A DNA stretch of 64,000 nucleotides from Pseudomonas putida (GCF_028682175.1 NZ_JANHKS010000003.1:202214-266213); one strand, 5' to 3'. Shown: positions 8,447 through 17,414, counted from the first letter of the stretch. Made by a program: numbers and translations. The notes: generated by a model from the sequence alone, not told the origin.

Positions 8447-10135
8447 ATGCCTCTGAATCCCGCAGGACCTGACGAGCCGGGCGCAGAACAGGCGCAGGCG
8501 CTGCATGAAAGCGAGCGCCAGTTCCGCACCCTGGCCGACAACATGAGCCAGCTGGCCTGGATCGCGGACCCGGCTGGACGCATCTATTGGTACAACGCCC
8601 GCTGGTACAGCTACACCGGCACCTCCCACGAGGCCATGATGGCCCTGGGCTGGCGCTCGCTGCATCACCCGGACCACCTGGAGCGCGTCGATTCCAGAAT
8701 GCGTCGCTGCTTCGCCACGGGCTCCATCTGGGAAGACACCTTCCCGCTGCGGGGCAAGGATGGCCTGTACCGCTGGTTCCTGTGCCGCGCGCTGCCGATC
8801 CGCGAAGCGTCGGGCAACATTACCTACTGGCTGGGCACGAGCACGGACATCACCGCCCAGGTCAAGGCCGAGGATGCCCTGCGCGAACTCAACGAGAGCC
8901 TGGAGCGGCGGGTGGCGGAGCGCACCCGCGAGCTGGCCGAGATCAACGAGCGCCTGCAGATCGAGATCAGCGAGCGCGCCCAGGCCGAGGAAGCGCTGCG
9001 TCACGCACAGAAGATGGATGCCATCGGCCAGTTGACCGGCGGCATCGCCCACGACTTCAACAACATGCTGACGGGTGTGCTCGGTGCGCTGGACCTGATC
9101 CAGCGGCGGGTGGCAGCGGGGCGTGTCGGCGGGATCGGCCGCTATATCGATGCCGCCATGAACTCGGCCAATCGTGCGGCATCGCTGACTCACCGGCTGC
9201 TGGCCTTCGCCCGTCGTCAATCACTGAACACCCAGCCGGTGGACATCAACCGCATGGTGATGTCCATGGAAGAGCTGCTGCGGCGCACCACCGGTGAAAG
9301 CATCGAGCTGGAAATCGACCTCAGCAGCGCGTTGCGCCTGACCCGCACTGACGAGCACCAGCTGGAAAACGCGCTGCTCAACCTGGTGATCAACGCCCGG
9401 GATGCGATGCCCAACGGCGGCCGTCTGCTGATCCAGACCGAGGCGGTGCATGTGGCGGTGATGCATGATGCCCTGGCGCCCGGTGACTACGTTCGCCTCG
9501 GCGTGCAGGACACGGGGGCCGGCATGTCGGCGCAAGTCATCGCCCGGGCCTTCGATCCATTTTTCACCACCAAGCCCATCGGCCAGGGCACCGGCCTGGG
9601 GTTGTCGATGGTCTATGGCTTCATCAACCAGACCGGTGGCCAGGTGCTGATCGACAGCACCGAGGGGCAGGGCACGCGCATCGATCTGTACCTGCCGTGC
9701 CACTTCGAATCCAATGGCGGTACCCCGGCAGACGACGAAGACATCGCCCCGCCACGTGCGAGCCAGGGTGAGCGAGTGTTGGTGGTCGAGGATGAGCCGG
9801 ACGTGCGCATGCTGGTGGTCGATGTGTTGCGCGAGCTGGGCTACTCGGTCGAGGTCGCGGCGGACGGAGCGGCGGCCCTGCCGTTTCTGGAGGGTGGCGG
9901 ACGTATCGACTTGCTGGTGACCGATGTCGGCTTGCCCGGGCTCAACGGCCGTCAGGTGGCGGAGATTGCCCGGCAGCACCGACCGGGCTTGCGCGTGCTG
10001 TTCATGACCGGTTACGCGGGGAACGCGCTGGTCCGTGGCGAAGTGCTGGAGGACGGCATGGACATGCTGACCAAGCCGTTCACCATAGACGCCCTGGCGC
10101 AGCGGGTGCGCGGATTGATCGAAAGCGCTGACTAG
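8447..10135 (+). CDS. Hybrid sensor histidine kinase (PAS-HisKA-HATPase-REC)
   Basis: 562 residues, no membrane segment, so a soluble sensor. A PAS domain spans about residues 20-140 (LADNMSQLAWIADPAGRIYWYN and a PAC end at YWLGTSTDITAQ). A coiled coil follows (ERRVAERTRELAEINERLQ). The HisKA phospho-acceptor is His 202 in GGIAHDFNNML. The ATPase boxes are NLVINARDAM, DTGAGM and GQGTGLGLSMVYG. A C-terminal receiver domain has phospho-acceptor Asp 493 (LLVTDVGLPG). No partner regulator is adjacent, so the output is unknown. ATG 8447 is preferred to an in-frame TTG at 8420, with modest certainty. The stop overlaps the stop of the convergent KfrA-like gene. Confidence 0.88.
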   Translation: MPLNPAGPDEPGAEQAQALHESERQFRTLADNMSQLAWIADPAGRIYWYNARWYSYTGTSHEAMMALGWRSLHHPDHLERVDSRMRRCFATGSIWEDTFPLRGKDGLYRWFLCRALPIREASGNITYWLGTSTDITAQVKAEDALRELNESLERRVAERTRELAEINERLQIEISERAQAEEALRHAQKMDAIGQLTGGIAHDFNNMLTGVLGALDLIQRRVAAGRVGGIGRYIDAAMNSANRAASLTHRLLAFARRQSLNTQPVDINRMVMSMEELLRRTTGESIELEIDLSSALRLTRTDEHQLENALLNLVINARDAMPNGGRLLIQTEAVHVAVMHDALAPGDYVRLGVQDTGAGMSAQVIARAFDPFFTTKPIGQGTGLGLSMVYGFINQTGGQVLIDSTEGQGTRIDLYLPCHFESNGGTPADDEDIAPPRASQGERVLVVEDEPDVRMLVVDVLRELGYSVEVAADGAAALPFLEGGGRIDLLVTDVGLPGLNGRQVAEIARQHRPGLRVLFMTGYAGNALVRGEVLEDGMDMLTKPFTIDALAQRVRGLIESAD

Positions 10136-10839
10136 TCCGGTTGCGCGCCGGTCTTGCCGCCCTTGAGGTTCTCCAGCGCCAGTTCGGTCTTGATCAGGAT
10201 CAGCTCCAGCACACGGTTCTGCTGGTCGCGCTCGGTCAATTGTTGCTTGAGCTTTTCCATCTCGACCTTGGCGTTGCGCACCCGCTCCTTGAGCAGGACG
10301 CTTTGGCCGTGGGCGTCGAGGTGCCGCTCCTTGAGGGTCTGGATTTGCCCGTCCTTGTCAGCCAGGCGGCTGGCGGTGTCCTGTACGGCCTGACTCAGGC
10401 GGGCGTTTTCCTTCTGCTCATTCTGCAGCGCCTCGCGCACCTGCAGCAGGGTGGCGGTCTGGCTGCCCAGGGTGGTGGTCTGCGCGGCATGCCGCTCGCG
10501 TAACTCGGCCAACTGGCGGCGTGTGTCCTGGAGCTCGCCTTGCATTGCCTGGCGCTCGGCGTCGAGGCTGGCCCTGGCGTCGTCAATCTGCTCGCGGGAC
10601 TTTTCCTTCAGGCGCAAGGCCAGTCGGGCGACCAGGGCGGTCAGTTCCTCGTCGATCTGCGACGCCGCTGCATCATGGCCTTCAGCATCGATTTCCCGCA
10701 TGAGGCGATGGATGGTGGTCTTTGACCCTGTATTGCCCATCTCGATGCGTACTGCATCGATACTGGGGTTTTCGCCCCGGGCGATGATCGCATTGCGCGC
10801 GGCTTGCACTTCGGCCCTGTTGATACCGCTTCTTGCCAT
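10132..10839 (-). CDS. KfrA-like DNA-binding protein with long coiled coil
   Basis: 235 residues. The N-terminal 60 residues (INRAEVQAARNAIIARGENPSI, then DAVRIEMGNTGSKTTIHRLMREI) match the KfrA N-terminal DNA-binding domain known from plasmid regulators. The rest is an almost unbroken heptad-rich coiled coil rich in Glu, Gln, Arg and Leu. Plasmid KfrA forms filaments and represses its own promoter; the chromosomal role is less clear. Two TACGTA palindromes lie just upstream (10867-10886) and may be its operator. Its stop overlaps that of the histidine kinase (shared CTAG at 10132-10135). Confidence 0.8.
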   Translation of the reverse strand: MARSGINRAEVQAARNAIIARGENPSIDAVRIEMGNTGSKTTIHRLMREIDAEGHDAAASQIDEELTALVARLALRLKEKSREQIDDARASLDAERQAMQGELQDTRRQLAELRERHAAQTTTLGSQTATLLQVREALQNEQKENARLSQAVQDTASRLADKDGQIQTLKERHLDAHGQSVLLKERVRNAKVEMEKLKQQLTERDQQNRVLELILIKTELALENLKGGKTGAQPD

Positions 10840-10857
10840 GATGCTTTCCGTTCAGTT

Positions 10858-10888
10858 CGTACCAGATACGTATCGCATATTACGTACC
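10858..10888. promoter_or_regulatory. Candidate operator upstream of kfrA-like gene
   Basis: Two copies of the palindrome TACGTA at 10867-10872 and 10881-10886 lie on nearly the same DNA face (14 bp apart). They are flanked by CGTACC at 10858-10863 and 10883-10888. The site starts 19 bp before the start codon of the KfrA-like gene. KfrA proteins are known autorepressors, so autoregulation here is a reasonable inference. Confidence 0.45.
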
Positions 10889-11187
10889 ACCTAATGGCGC
10901 GTATTGTGCGTCATTGTCAGCAGGTTGTCTGCACCGGGTTGAACAGTGTGGGATGAACTGGGTAGGCTGGGCCGGCGTCTGATGATCCGTCGCTGGGCAG
11001 GGACGGGTTCGCCAAGCTGTAACCTGATTCTGCTACTGACTGAATTCTTCTATTAATAGAGTCTTCTTATAGCGAAAACCAATTAGCCGCATCAGGTTTG
11101 CCAATGAGCCCCTGCCGCCGATTGTGCGTAAGATCCTTCCCATCGAATTCATGACCTGATTCATTCAACCCTAAGGAGATCCACCCG

Positions 11188-11751
11188 ATGCCTATCATTA
11201 ACAGCCAAGTAAAGCCGTTCAAAGCTACCGCTTTCAAAAACGGTTCTTTCGTTGACGTTTCGGATGCTGACCTCAAAGGCAAATGGTCTGTGGTGTTCTT
11301 CTACCCAGCCGACTTCACCTTCGTCTGCCCGACCGAGCTGGAAGACCTGGCTGACAACTACGAAGCCTTCAAAAAGCTGGGCGTAGAAATCTACTCCGTT
11401 TCGACCGACACCCACTTTGCCCACGCTGCCTGGCACAACACTTCGCCAGCCATCGGCAAAATCCAGTACACCATGATCGGCGACCCGACCCTGACCATCT
11501 CCCGCAACTTCGACGTGCTGATCGAAGAAGCTGGCCTGGCTGACCGCGGTACTTTCGTGATCAACCCTGAAGGTCAGATCAAGATCGTCGAGCTGAACGA
11601 CGGTGGTGTTGGTCGTGACGCCTCCGAGCTGCTGCGCAAGATCAAGGCCGCTCAGTACGTCGCTGCACACCCAGGTGAAGTCTGCCCGGCCAAATGGCAG
11701 GAAGGCGAGGCCACTCTGGCTCCGTCCCTGGACCTGGTCGGCAAGATCTAA
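11188..11751 (+). CDS. ahpC: Alkyl hydroperoxide reductase subunit C (peroxiredoxin)
   Basis: 187 residues, the usual length for AhpC. It reduces H2O2 and organic peroxides in the cytosol and is recycled by AhpF. The peroxidatic Cys 47 is in FVCPTE and the resolving Cys 166 in GEVCPAKW. The start at 11188 has AAGGAGAT upstream, a strong ribosome-binding site. A terminator lies between ahpC and ahpF, so ahpF is probably expressed by read-through or from its own promoter. Codon use is strongly biased, as in highly expressed genes. Confidence 0.97.
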   Translation: MPIINSQVKPFKATAFKNGSFVDVSDADLKGKWSVVFFYPADFTFVCPTELEDLADNYEAFKKLGVEIYSVSTDTHFAHAAWHNTSPAIGKIQYTMIGDPTLTISRNFDVLIEEAGLADRGTFVINPEGQIKIVELNDGGVGRDASELLRKIKAAQYVAAHPGEVCPAKWQEGEATLAPSLDLVGKI

Positions 11752-11813
11752 GTCCTCGTGACCGGATCGGGGGCGATGAGCCCATAAGCAAGTAAACCGC
11801 ATCGCCCCCAAAA

Positions 11814-11848
11814 AAACGCCCGGGCGGTCATCGCCTGGGCGTTTTTAT
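11814..11848 (+). terminator. Terminator between ahpC and ahpF
   Basis: AACGCCCGGGCG, short loop, CGCCTGGGCGTTTTTATTT. It may attenuate transcription so that ahpC is made in excess over ahpF. Confidence 0.8.
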
Positions 11849-11886
11849 TTCAAGACCTGAACAAAGCAGATTAAGGAAAGCCGATC

Positions 11887-13449
11887 ATGTTGGACGCCAA
11901 CCTCAAAGCCCAGTTGAAATCGTACCTGGAGCGGATCACTCGCCCGATCGATATCGTCGCGTCCCTCGATGACGGCGCGAAATCACAGGAAATGCTGGCC
12001 CTGCTCAACGACATCGTTGCAAGTTCCAGCCAGATCACCCTGAACACCAATGGCACTGACGCACGCACCCCATCCTTCGCCCTGAACAGCCCGGGCCAGG
12101 ACATCAAGCTGCGTTTTGCCGGCCTGCCCATGGGCCACGAATTCACCTCGCTGGTACTGGCGCTGCTGCAAGTGGGCGGCTACCCGTCCAAGGCCACCGA
12201 GGACACCATCGAGCAGGCACGTTCCCTGAGCGGTGAGTTCAAGTTTGAAACCTACTTCTCGCTGACCTGCCAGAACTGCCCGGACGTGGTACAGGCGCTG
12301 AACCTCTTGGCCGTGCTCAACCCCAACGTGCAGCACGTCGCCATCGAAGGCGGCCTGTTCCAGCAGGAGGTCACGGACCGCCAGATCATGTCGGTGCCGA
12401 GCATCTACCTCAACGGCGAACTGTTCGCCCAGGGTCGCATGAACCTGGAAGAGATTCTGGCGAAGATCGACACCAGCGCCGGTGATCGCCAGGCCGAGAA
12501 GCTCAACGCCAAGGAAGCCTTCGACGTGCTCGTCGTCGGTGGTGGCCCTGCAGGTTCGGCAGCGGCGATCTACGCCGCGCGTAAAGGCATCCGCACCGGT
12601 GTCGCGGCTGAGCGCTTCGGCGGTCAGGTGCTGGACACCATGGCGATCGAGAACTTCATTTCGGTTCAACACACCGAAGGCCCGAAACTGGCCGTTGCCC
12701 TTGAAGAACACGTCAAGGAATACGAAGTCGACATCATGAACCTGCAACGCGGGGACCAGCTGATTCCTGGCAAGGACGGCGAGCTGCACCAGGTCAAGTT
12801 CGCCAGCGGCGGCGTGCTCAAGGGCAAGACCGTGATCCTGGCCACGGGCGCCCGCTGGCGCGAGATGAACGTGCCCGGCGAGCAGCAATACCGCAACAAG
12901 GGCGTGGCCTACTGCCCGCACTGCGACGGCCCGCTGTTCAAGGGCAAGCGCGTGGCGGTGATCGGCGGCGGCAACTCGGGTGTGGAAGCGGCCATCGACC
13001 TGGCCGGTATCGTCTCCCACGTGACCCTGCTGGAATTCGACAGCAGCCTGCGTGCCGATGCGGTGCTCCAGCGCAAGCTGCACAGCCTGCCAAACGTGAC
13101 GGTGCTGACCAGCGCCCTGACCACCGAAGTGACCGGCGACGGCCAGAAGGTCAACGGTCTGCGCTACAAGAACCGCACCACCGATGAAGTGCTGGACATC
13201 GAGCTGGAAGGCATCTTCGTGCAGATCGGTCTGTTGCCCAACACCGAATGGCTCAAGGGCACCATCGAGCTGTCGCCCCGTGGCGAGATCGTGGTCGACA
13301 ACCGCGGCGAAACCTCGATCCCGGGCATCTTCGCAGCCGGTGACGTGACCACCGTGCCGTACAAGCAGATCGTGATCGCAGTGGGCGAGGGCGCCAAGGC
13401 TTCCCTCAGCGCATTCGACCACCTGATCCGCACCAGCGCTCCGGCGTGA
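11887..13449 (+). CDS. ahpF: Alkyl hydroperoxide reductase subunit F
   Basis: 520 residues, the full AhpF length. It passes electrons from NAD(P)H through FAD and two disulfides to AhpC. The N-terminal double-thioredoxin-fold domain has Cys 128 and 131 (TCQNCPDV). The flavoprotein core has [19 protein letters not shown] for FAD, Cys 343 and 346 (YCPHCDGP) as redox centre, and [15 protein letters not shown] for the nicotinamide nucleotide. GIFAAGDVT near the end closes the FAD site. Confidence 0.97.
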   Translation: MLDANLKAQLKSYLERITRPIDIVASLDDGAKSQEMLALLNDIVASSSQITLNTNGTDARTPSFALNSPGQDIKLRFAGLPMGHEFTSLVLALLQVGGYPSKATEDTIEQARSLSGEFKFETYFSLTCQNCPDVVQALNLLAVLNPNVQHVAIEGGLFQQEVTDRQIMSVPSIYLNGELFAQGRMNLEEILAKIDTSAGDRQAEKLNAKEAFDVLVVGGGPAGSAAAIYAARKGIRTGVAAERFGGQVLDTMAIENFISVQHTEGPKLAVALEEHVKEYEVDIMNLQRGDQLIPGKDGELHQVKFASGGVLKGKTVILATGARWREMNVPGEQQYRNKGVAYCPHCDGPLFKGKRVAVIGGGNSGVEAAIDLAGIVSHVTLLEFDSSLRADAVLQRKLHSLPNVTVLTSALTTEVTGDGQKVNGLRYKNRTTDEVLDIELEGIFVQIGLLPNTEWLKGTIELSPRGEIVVDNRGETSIPGIFAAGDVTTVPYKQIVIAVGEGAKASLSAFDHLIRTSAPA

Positions 13450-13471
13450 TGGCTGGCTGAAACGGCGGCAC

Positions 13472-13505
13472 AAAAAAACCTCATGAGTGATCATGAGGTT
13501 TTTTG
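13472..13505 (+). terminator. Terminator of ahpF
   Basis: AAAAAACCTCATGA, short loop, TCATGAGGTTTTTT. Symmetrical A and T runs make it active on both strands. Confidence 0.9.
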
Positions 13506-13528
13506 CTTTCAGACCGGCTGATTCTCCT

Positions 13529-13616
13529 GTGGGAGCGGGCTTGCCCGCGAATGCGTCAGGTCAGTCACGTTCTCGTTTAATGGCACTCCGCCTTCGCGGG
13601 CAAGCCCGCTCCCACA
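13529..13616. repeat. REP inverted pair (TGTGGGAGCGGGC class)
   Basis: TGTGGGAGCGGGCTTGCCCG on the left faces its complement on the right, with a 40-bp AT-richer spacer. This is a different REP class from the GTAGCAGC elements. It lies between ahpF and the convergent gloA. Confidence 0.88.
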
Positions 13617-13643
13617 GTCAGCGTCCGGCGCCGAGTTTCTGTT

Positions 13644-14171
13644 TTACTCGGAAACCGGCGTCGGCTGAATGATCTCGACCCAGTAGCCATCCGGATCCTT
13701 GACGAACGCCAGGCTCTTCATGCGCCCTTCGGTCAGGCGTTTCTGGAAGTCCACGCCCAGTTCTTCGAAGCGCGCGCAGGCGACGTGCACGTCCGGCACC
13801 GAGATGCAGATGTGGCCGAAACCGCGAGGGTCGGTGTTGCCGTTGTGGTAGGCGAATGCCGGGTCTTTTTCGGTGCCGTGGTTGTGGGTCAGCTCCAGGA
13901 TGCCCGGGATGCCTTTCATCCAGACGGTGCGGGCGGCGTCGTCAGCCGGGATCTGCGCCTTGTCGACCAGTGCCAGGAAGTACAGGCTGAATTCGGCTTC
14001 GGGGAAGTCACGCTTCTCCACCAGGCTGAAACCCAGCACGCGGGTGTAGAAATCCAGCGATGCGGTGATGTCTTTCACGCGCAGCATGGTGTGGTTGAAC
14101 ACGAATTGGGCGGTGGCGGTGTCCGGTTGGGCGGTAACGCCAGGGAAGGTGTTCAGTTCGTGCAGACTCAT
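13644..14171 (-). CDS. gloA: Lactoylglutathione lyase (glyoxalase I)
   Basis: 175 residues. It isomerises the methylglyoxal-glutathione hemithioacetal to S-lactoylglutathione. The protein resembles the long eukaryotic and P. putida type: FVFNHTMLRVKD, LDFYTRVLGF, GILELTHNHGTE and RGFGHICISV are all present. These hold the metal ligands His/Gln and two Glu. The insert around KGIPGILELTHNHG is typical of Zn-type enzymes. The start MSLHELNTFPG at 14171 is selected by family length; upstream in-frame codons add an unlikely leader. It uses glutathione kept reduced by gor. Confidence 0.94.
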   Translation of the reverse strand: MSLHELNTFPGVTAQPDTATAQFVFNHTMLRVKDITASLDFYTRVLGFSLVEKRDFPEAEFSLYFLALVDKAQIPADDAARTVWMKGIPGILELTHNHGTEKDPAFAYHNGNTDPRGFGHICISVPDVHVACARFEELGVDFQKRLTEGRMKSLAFVKDPDGYWVEIIQPTPVSE

Positions 14172-14322
14172 GGGTGACTCCGGATAGATCCTGTAAATGT
14201 TGCCCAATGATACGGGACCCGGCGCCCGAGCCAAACCCGAAATGTGCACAAACCTTATGCCTGCGCTTGTGAACCCCGAGCGACAGGCCCACACTTTGTG
14301 GCTCTACGCTCAGGTATCGCTC

Positions 14323-14874
14323 ATGTTTTCAACGTTACGCGCAGTTTCCCTGGCCGGCATGTGTCTGGCATTTGGCGCAGGCCATGCCCTGGCGGCAGAC
14401 GCCATGATTGTCTGGCCCAGCGACTGGGAGGTCGAGGCACTGCCCACGCAGGAAGCCGGCCCCGATCGGCCCTCGGTGCAGGTGCGCCAGCGTGCGGTCA
14501 AGAGCGATGGCAACGGCGATCCGGCGATGGTCGTGGAGCTGACCCAGACCCGCTTGCAGGCCGGTCATGAAGTGAACGTCGAAGGCGTGCTGCTGGAGAT
14601 GCGTAAGGCGGTCCAGGTCAACTTCGTGCACGGCGGTTTCCAGAGCGTCTGCACCCGGATGAAAGAAAGCACCCTGAGCCAGGTGCCGGCGATGGAAACC
14701 ACCTGCACCATCACCCAGAACGGCGCCCATGTGATGACCCAGACCCTGGTGGCGGCCGCCAACAAGGAAACGGCCTGGTCGTTGTCCTATGCAGGCTCGG
14801 CCGATGGCTACGCGGCCAACAAGGAAGAGGTGCAGCGTATAAGGGATAGCCTGAAACTCAATGCCGCGCCATGA
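14323..14874 (+). CDS. Secreted protein, DUF4946-like
   Basis: 183 residues from ATG 14323, whose first 24 residues (MFSTLRAVSLAGMCLAFGAG, ending HALA before ADAM) form a Sec signal peptide. The mature protein has DAMIVWPSDWEVEALPTQE, two Cys near the middle (SVCTRMKES and TTCTITQNG) that may form a disulfide, and LSYAGSADGYAANKEEVQRIRDSL at the end. This pattern resembles DUF4946 periplasmic proteins of pseudomonads, with moderate certainty. The function is unknown. Confidence 0.65.
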   Translation: MFSTLRAVSLAGMCLAFGAGHALAADAMIVWPSDWEVEALPTQEAGPDRPSVQVRQRAVKSDGNGDPAMVVELTQTRLQAGHEVNVEGVLLEMRKAVQVNFVHGGFQSVCTRMKESTLSQVPAMETTCTITQNGAHVMTQTLVAAANKETAWSLSYAGSADGYAANKEEVQRIRDSLKLNAAP

Positions 14875-14907
14875 TCTTAATTGATCGCGATCAAATCGCA
14901 GGCATAA

Positions 14908-14930
14908 AGAAGCCCGCCGAAGCGGGCATG
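14908..14930. terminator. Hairpin GCCCGC-CGAA-GCGGGC
   Basis: A compact stem loop 30 nt after the DUF4946-like gene. The A-rich flank is on its left, so the T-rich side is on the minus strand. It could end a minus-strand transcript from 15230 leftwards or act weakly on the plus strand. Confidence 0.45.
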
Positions 14931-15230
14931 GGGCGCTAATCCTTTAGCAGCCTTCATCCTGTAGAAGTGCTTGTGAAAAAAACGTGAAGAAAACTCCCCT
15001 TCGGCCGCTTTGCTAGATATTTCTCGACCACTTGTCATTTGGCGTCAATAGTTTGTGGGTGACGTTCTTTTGTCGCGGTATCAGCCATGGCGATAACACC
15101 AACTCATTACTGCTTTCGAGGAAGGAGGAGGCGGCGATAACTATACGAAAGGAGGCGGCAAACCGTTACTGCGCGGGGCACAGGAACTAGCAGATGGGGA
15201 TGTGGCCAGGTCTTGTATTATTAGCGCTTA
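14931..15230. other. Gene-free region, candidate small RNA locus
   Basis: About 300 bp without a convincing ORF, between two hairpins (14908-14930 and 15236-15263). The plus strand has a purine-rich cluster at 15119-15160 with repeated AAGGAGG-type GGA motifs and two copies of GGAGGCGGC. This is the kind of sequence bound by RsmA/RsmE, but no Gac-type upstream box (TGTAAG-N6-CTTACA) is visible. A small RNA is possible and not proven. Confidence 0.3.
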
Positions 15231-15235
15231 TAAGA

Positions 15236-15264
15236 AAGCCCCGGCAAGCGGGGCTTTTTTATAA
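15236..15264. terminator. Bidirectional terminator after the mvaT/mvaU-like gene
   Basis: GCCCCG, GCAAG loop, CGGGGC, followed by TTTTTT on the plus strand and preceded by AAGAAA, so active on both strands. It lies 24 nt beyond the stop of the minus-strand gene at 15288. Confidence 0.85.
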
Positions 15265-15287
15265 CAGCATGGCGCAACGGGATGGGA

Positions 15288-15650
15288 TCAGCCGCGCAGC
15301 CAGGAGTCGACGGTTTCGGCGCCGTACTGTTCCTTCCAGGATTTCAGGCCGCGATGATTGCCGCCCTTGGTCTCGATCAGCTCGCCGGTGTGCGGGTTCT
15401 GATAAACCTTGACCACGCGAGCGCGGCGGCGTTTCGGGCCGGCTGGCGCGGCGGTAGCGGCCGAAGGGTTGGGATCGAGGATGGCAATGACATCACGCAG
15501 GCTCTTGTCGTAGCTGGTCATCAGGGCCTGGAGCTTCTGTTCGAATTCGATCTCCTTTTTCAGTCCGGCATCGTTCTTCAGGCTTTCCAGCTGGGCCAGC
15601 TGTTCCTGAAGGGCTCGTTCTGCTGCGCGAAACTCGGCAAGTCTGGACAA
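15288..15650 (-). CDS. MvaT/MvaU-family H-NS-like nucleoid protein
   Basis: 120 residues. Members silence AT-rich and horizontally acquired DNA and control virulence, motility and metabolite genes. The N-terminal coiled-coil oligomerisation region (AEFRAAERALQEQLAQLESL) is followed by EFEQKLQALMTSYDKSLRDVI. A basic linker RRRARVV leads into the DNA-binding end YKNPHTGE-type (VYQNPHTGELIETKGGNHRG), with YGAETVDSW at the end. The tail is closer to MvaU/MvaV than to MvaT as I remember them, so the symbol is left open. The start is a TTG at 15650, matching the family N-terminus, with GGAG upstream. Confidence 0.88.
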   Translation of the reverse strand: MSRLAEFRAAERALQEQLAQLESLKNDAGLKKEIEFEQKLQALMTSYDKSLRDVIAILDPNPSAATAAPAGPKRRRARVVKVYQNPHTGELIETKGGNHRGLKSWKEQYGAETVDSWLRG

Positions 15651-16012
15651 AAAATAGTACTCCGGCGATTAGTGGCTGTTGTCAGCCCAACCCAAGCAAC
15701 ATGGACGCATGTAAGGGTCCTGTGCTCATTTTTAAGGCTACCCCGTGGCGTGATCGTCATACATCGGAATAACGTCAGGCGGTCAGCTCAACATCAGCGA
15801 AGGGGTAGTTGTGATGCGCGACAGGTAAATAATGCACTTTTTTTTCGAGTTGTAAAATAGCCGGGGCGCAATTGTTAAATGAAACATCCATGTAAAATTA
15901 TCGGGTCTGACAGAAAATGCCGGAGCAGGAGAACAGCCGTTGTAAGTAATTTCTCAAACTTGGCAATTTATGGAAAAGATCAAAGCCAGCGGTTGGCGCG
16001 GCCCTGGCGTAT
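15651..16012. other. AT-rich upstream region of the mvaT/mvaU-like gene
   Basis: 362 bp, clearly more AT-rich than the surroundings, with runs such as an 8-T tract near 15840. It holds the promoter region of the H-NS-like gene. AT-rich DNA of this type is a typical target of MvaT-family proteins, so autoregulation is plausible. No ORF is convincing. Confidence 0.45.
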
Positions 16013-17110
16013 TTACAGGCCCTGTTGCAGGGCGGGGTCGTCGGGGTTGAGCTGCTCCAGTTCCGCCAGCAGAACCTGCACCTTCTGCAACTGGCCGTTT
16101 TCTTTCCAGTAGTCGATGAGTAGCGTTCGAGCGCGGCGGTTGGCGGGCTGGCGCTGGAGGATTTCCTCGAGTTGGCGCTGGGCCGGTTCTAGTTGCGCAA
16201 GGTCATGCAGGGCCACGGCCAGGTCGTAGCGGTACTGGGTATTGTCGGCGTCCAGTTCCACTGCCTTGGCCAGTGCCAGCAGCGCGTATTCGTTCTGTTG
16301 ATGGCGCAGCAGCCAGGTGCCCAGTTCATGTTGCAGCAGCGAGGATTGCGGGTGTTTTTCGAGCAACGCCGCCAGTTGCTGGCGTGACTGCTCCATCTGC
16401 CCCTGACGGTCGAGCAGTTGCACCTGGGCGACTCCGGCCTCGATGTTGTTCGGTTCCAGTTTCAGCGCCAGGTCCAGGGCCTCCAGTGCCTTGCGCGGAG
16501 CGTTCTGGGTGACCAGTATCTTCGCCAGCTGGATCTGGCTCTGACCGCTGGGTGGCTGGGACGCCAGGGTGTTCTGGTACTGATCGGCGGCCTCCTGGAA
16601 GGCGCTGAAGTACAGGCCCAGGTCATCCGGCGTGAGCCCGGTCAATGCCCGCACTGCGCTGAATCGAACGTTCTGGTCGGGGGCGTCCAGCAGCGGACCG
16701 ATCAGCATGCTGCGCTGGGCGTTGGACACCATGTTGGTCACTGCATCGATGGCTGCCTGCTGCACCAGCGGCACGGGGCGCTTGAGGTCGCCGTCGAGGA
16801 TCTTCAGCGCCTGGGCGCTGGGGTAGTTGCCCAGTTCAGCCAGCAGCCCTGCGCGGCGGATGTCCGAAAGGTCGGTGCGGCTCAATTGCTGGTACAGCAC
16901 CCGCGCCGCGCCCGGCTTGCCGTTGTGGGCCTGCTCCAGCGCCTCGGCATAGCTGTGGTTGACCACCACGGGGGCTGGCGGGGCGTACCAGCCACGCACC
17001 AGCCAACCGGCGCCCAGAAGCAGCAACAGCACGGACACGACCACGACAGCCCGTCCGCGACGGCGAGCCTTCAACGGTGAAGGGGAGTGTGGCTGGGGCG
17101 CGTTAGGCAT
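16013..17110 (-). CDS. Membrane-anchored HEAT/TPR repeat protein
   Basis: 365 residues from ATG 17110. A basic N-terminus (ARRRGR) precedes one membrane helix, VVVVSVLLLLLGAGWLV, giving a type II anchor with the body in the periplasm. A HEAT-like part follows (LVQQAAIDAVTNMVSNAQRS, NVRFSAVRALTGLTPDDLG), then TPR units (ALEALDLALKLEPNNIEAGV, ALLALAKAVELDADNTQYRY, LEEILQRQPANRRAR and more). Such proteins act as scaffolds; no partner can be named. The frame stays open far upstream, but that part overlaps oprN sequence and a REP element and is not coding. Confidence 0.8.
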   Translation of the reverse strand: MPNAPQPHSPSPLKARRRGRAVVVVSVLLLLLGAGWLVRGWYAPPAPVVVNHSYAEALEQAHNGKPGAARVLYQQLSRTDLSDIRRAGLLAELGNYPSAQALKILDGDLKRPVPLVQQAAIDAVTNMVSNAQRSMLIGPLLDAPDQNVRFSAVRALTGLTPDDLGLYFSAFQEAADQYQNTLASQPPSGQSQIQLAKILVTQNAPRKALEALDLALKLEPNNIEAGVAQVQLLDRQGQMEQSRQQLAALLEKHPQSSLLQHELGTWLLRHQQNEYALLALAKAVELDADNTQYRYDLAVALHDLAQLEPAQRQLEEILQRQPANRRARTLLIDYWKENGQLQKVQVLLAELEQLNPDDPALQQGL

Positions 17111-17216
17111 ACCGATTTCCGTGTCTGCATGAGGGGCAAGCTTCGGGGACCGATGGCCGGGTGTCAAACGGCAATCGTGTGGCGGGTGTCTGGGCGTCCG
17201 TCCCGGGTCCGGATTT

Positions 17217-17305
17217 TGTGGGAGCGGGCTTGCCCGCGAAAGCGGTGGGGCAAATGTCGTCGGCGCGCCAGGTCGGACGTCTTCGCGGGCGAGCCCGTTC
17301 CCACA
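17217..17305. repeat. REP inverted pair (TGTGGGAGCGGGC class)
   Basis: TGTGGGAGCGGGCTTGCCCG and its complement GGGCGAGCCCGTTCCCACA. The right arm carries two changes. It lies in the 304-bp gap between oprN and the repeat protein gene, which otherwise holds only the oprN terminator. Confidence 0.88.
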
Positions 17306-17340
17306 GGATTGAAGGTGGTCCGGCCAGGCGTGCTGCCCAC

Positions 17341-17372
17341 AAAAAAGCCCCGGACCTTGTGAGCCCGGGGCT
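17341..17372 (-). terminator. Terminator of mexEF-oprN
   Basis: AAAAAAGCCCCGG and CCGGGGCTT read on the plus strand, giving a strong GC stem and T-run for minus-strand transcription. It lies 43 nt after the oprN stop. Confidence 0.85.
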
Positions 17373-17414
17373 TGGGCGGTGCAACCGGTAAGTGGCACCG
17401 CAGCATTGCAAGGA

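Noticed and set aside
11030..11080. OxyR site upstream of ahpC
   Set aside because: CTAT and ATAG elements occur, but their spacing does not fit the ATAG-N7-CTAT pattern, so no site is called.
11983..13494. 503-codon minus-strand open frame opposite ahpF
   Set aside because: Shadow frame of ahpF, with low-complexity His/Gln/Val/Ala composition and no ribosome-binding site.
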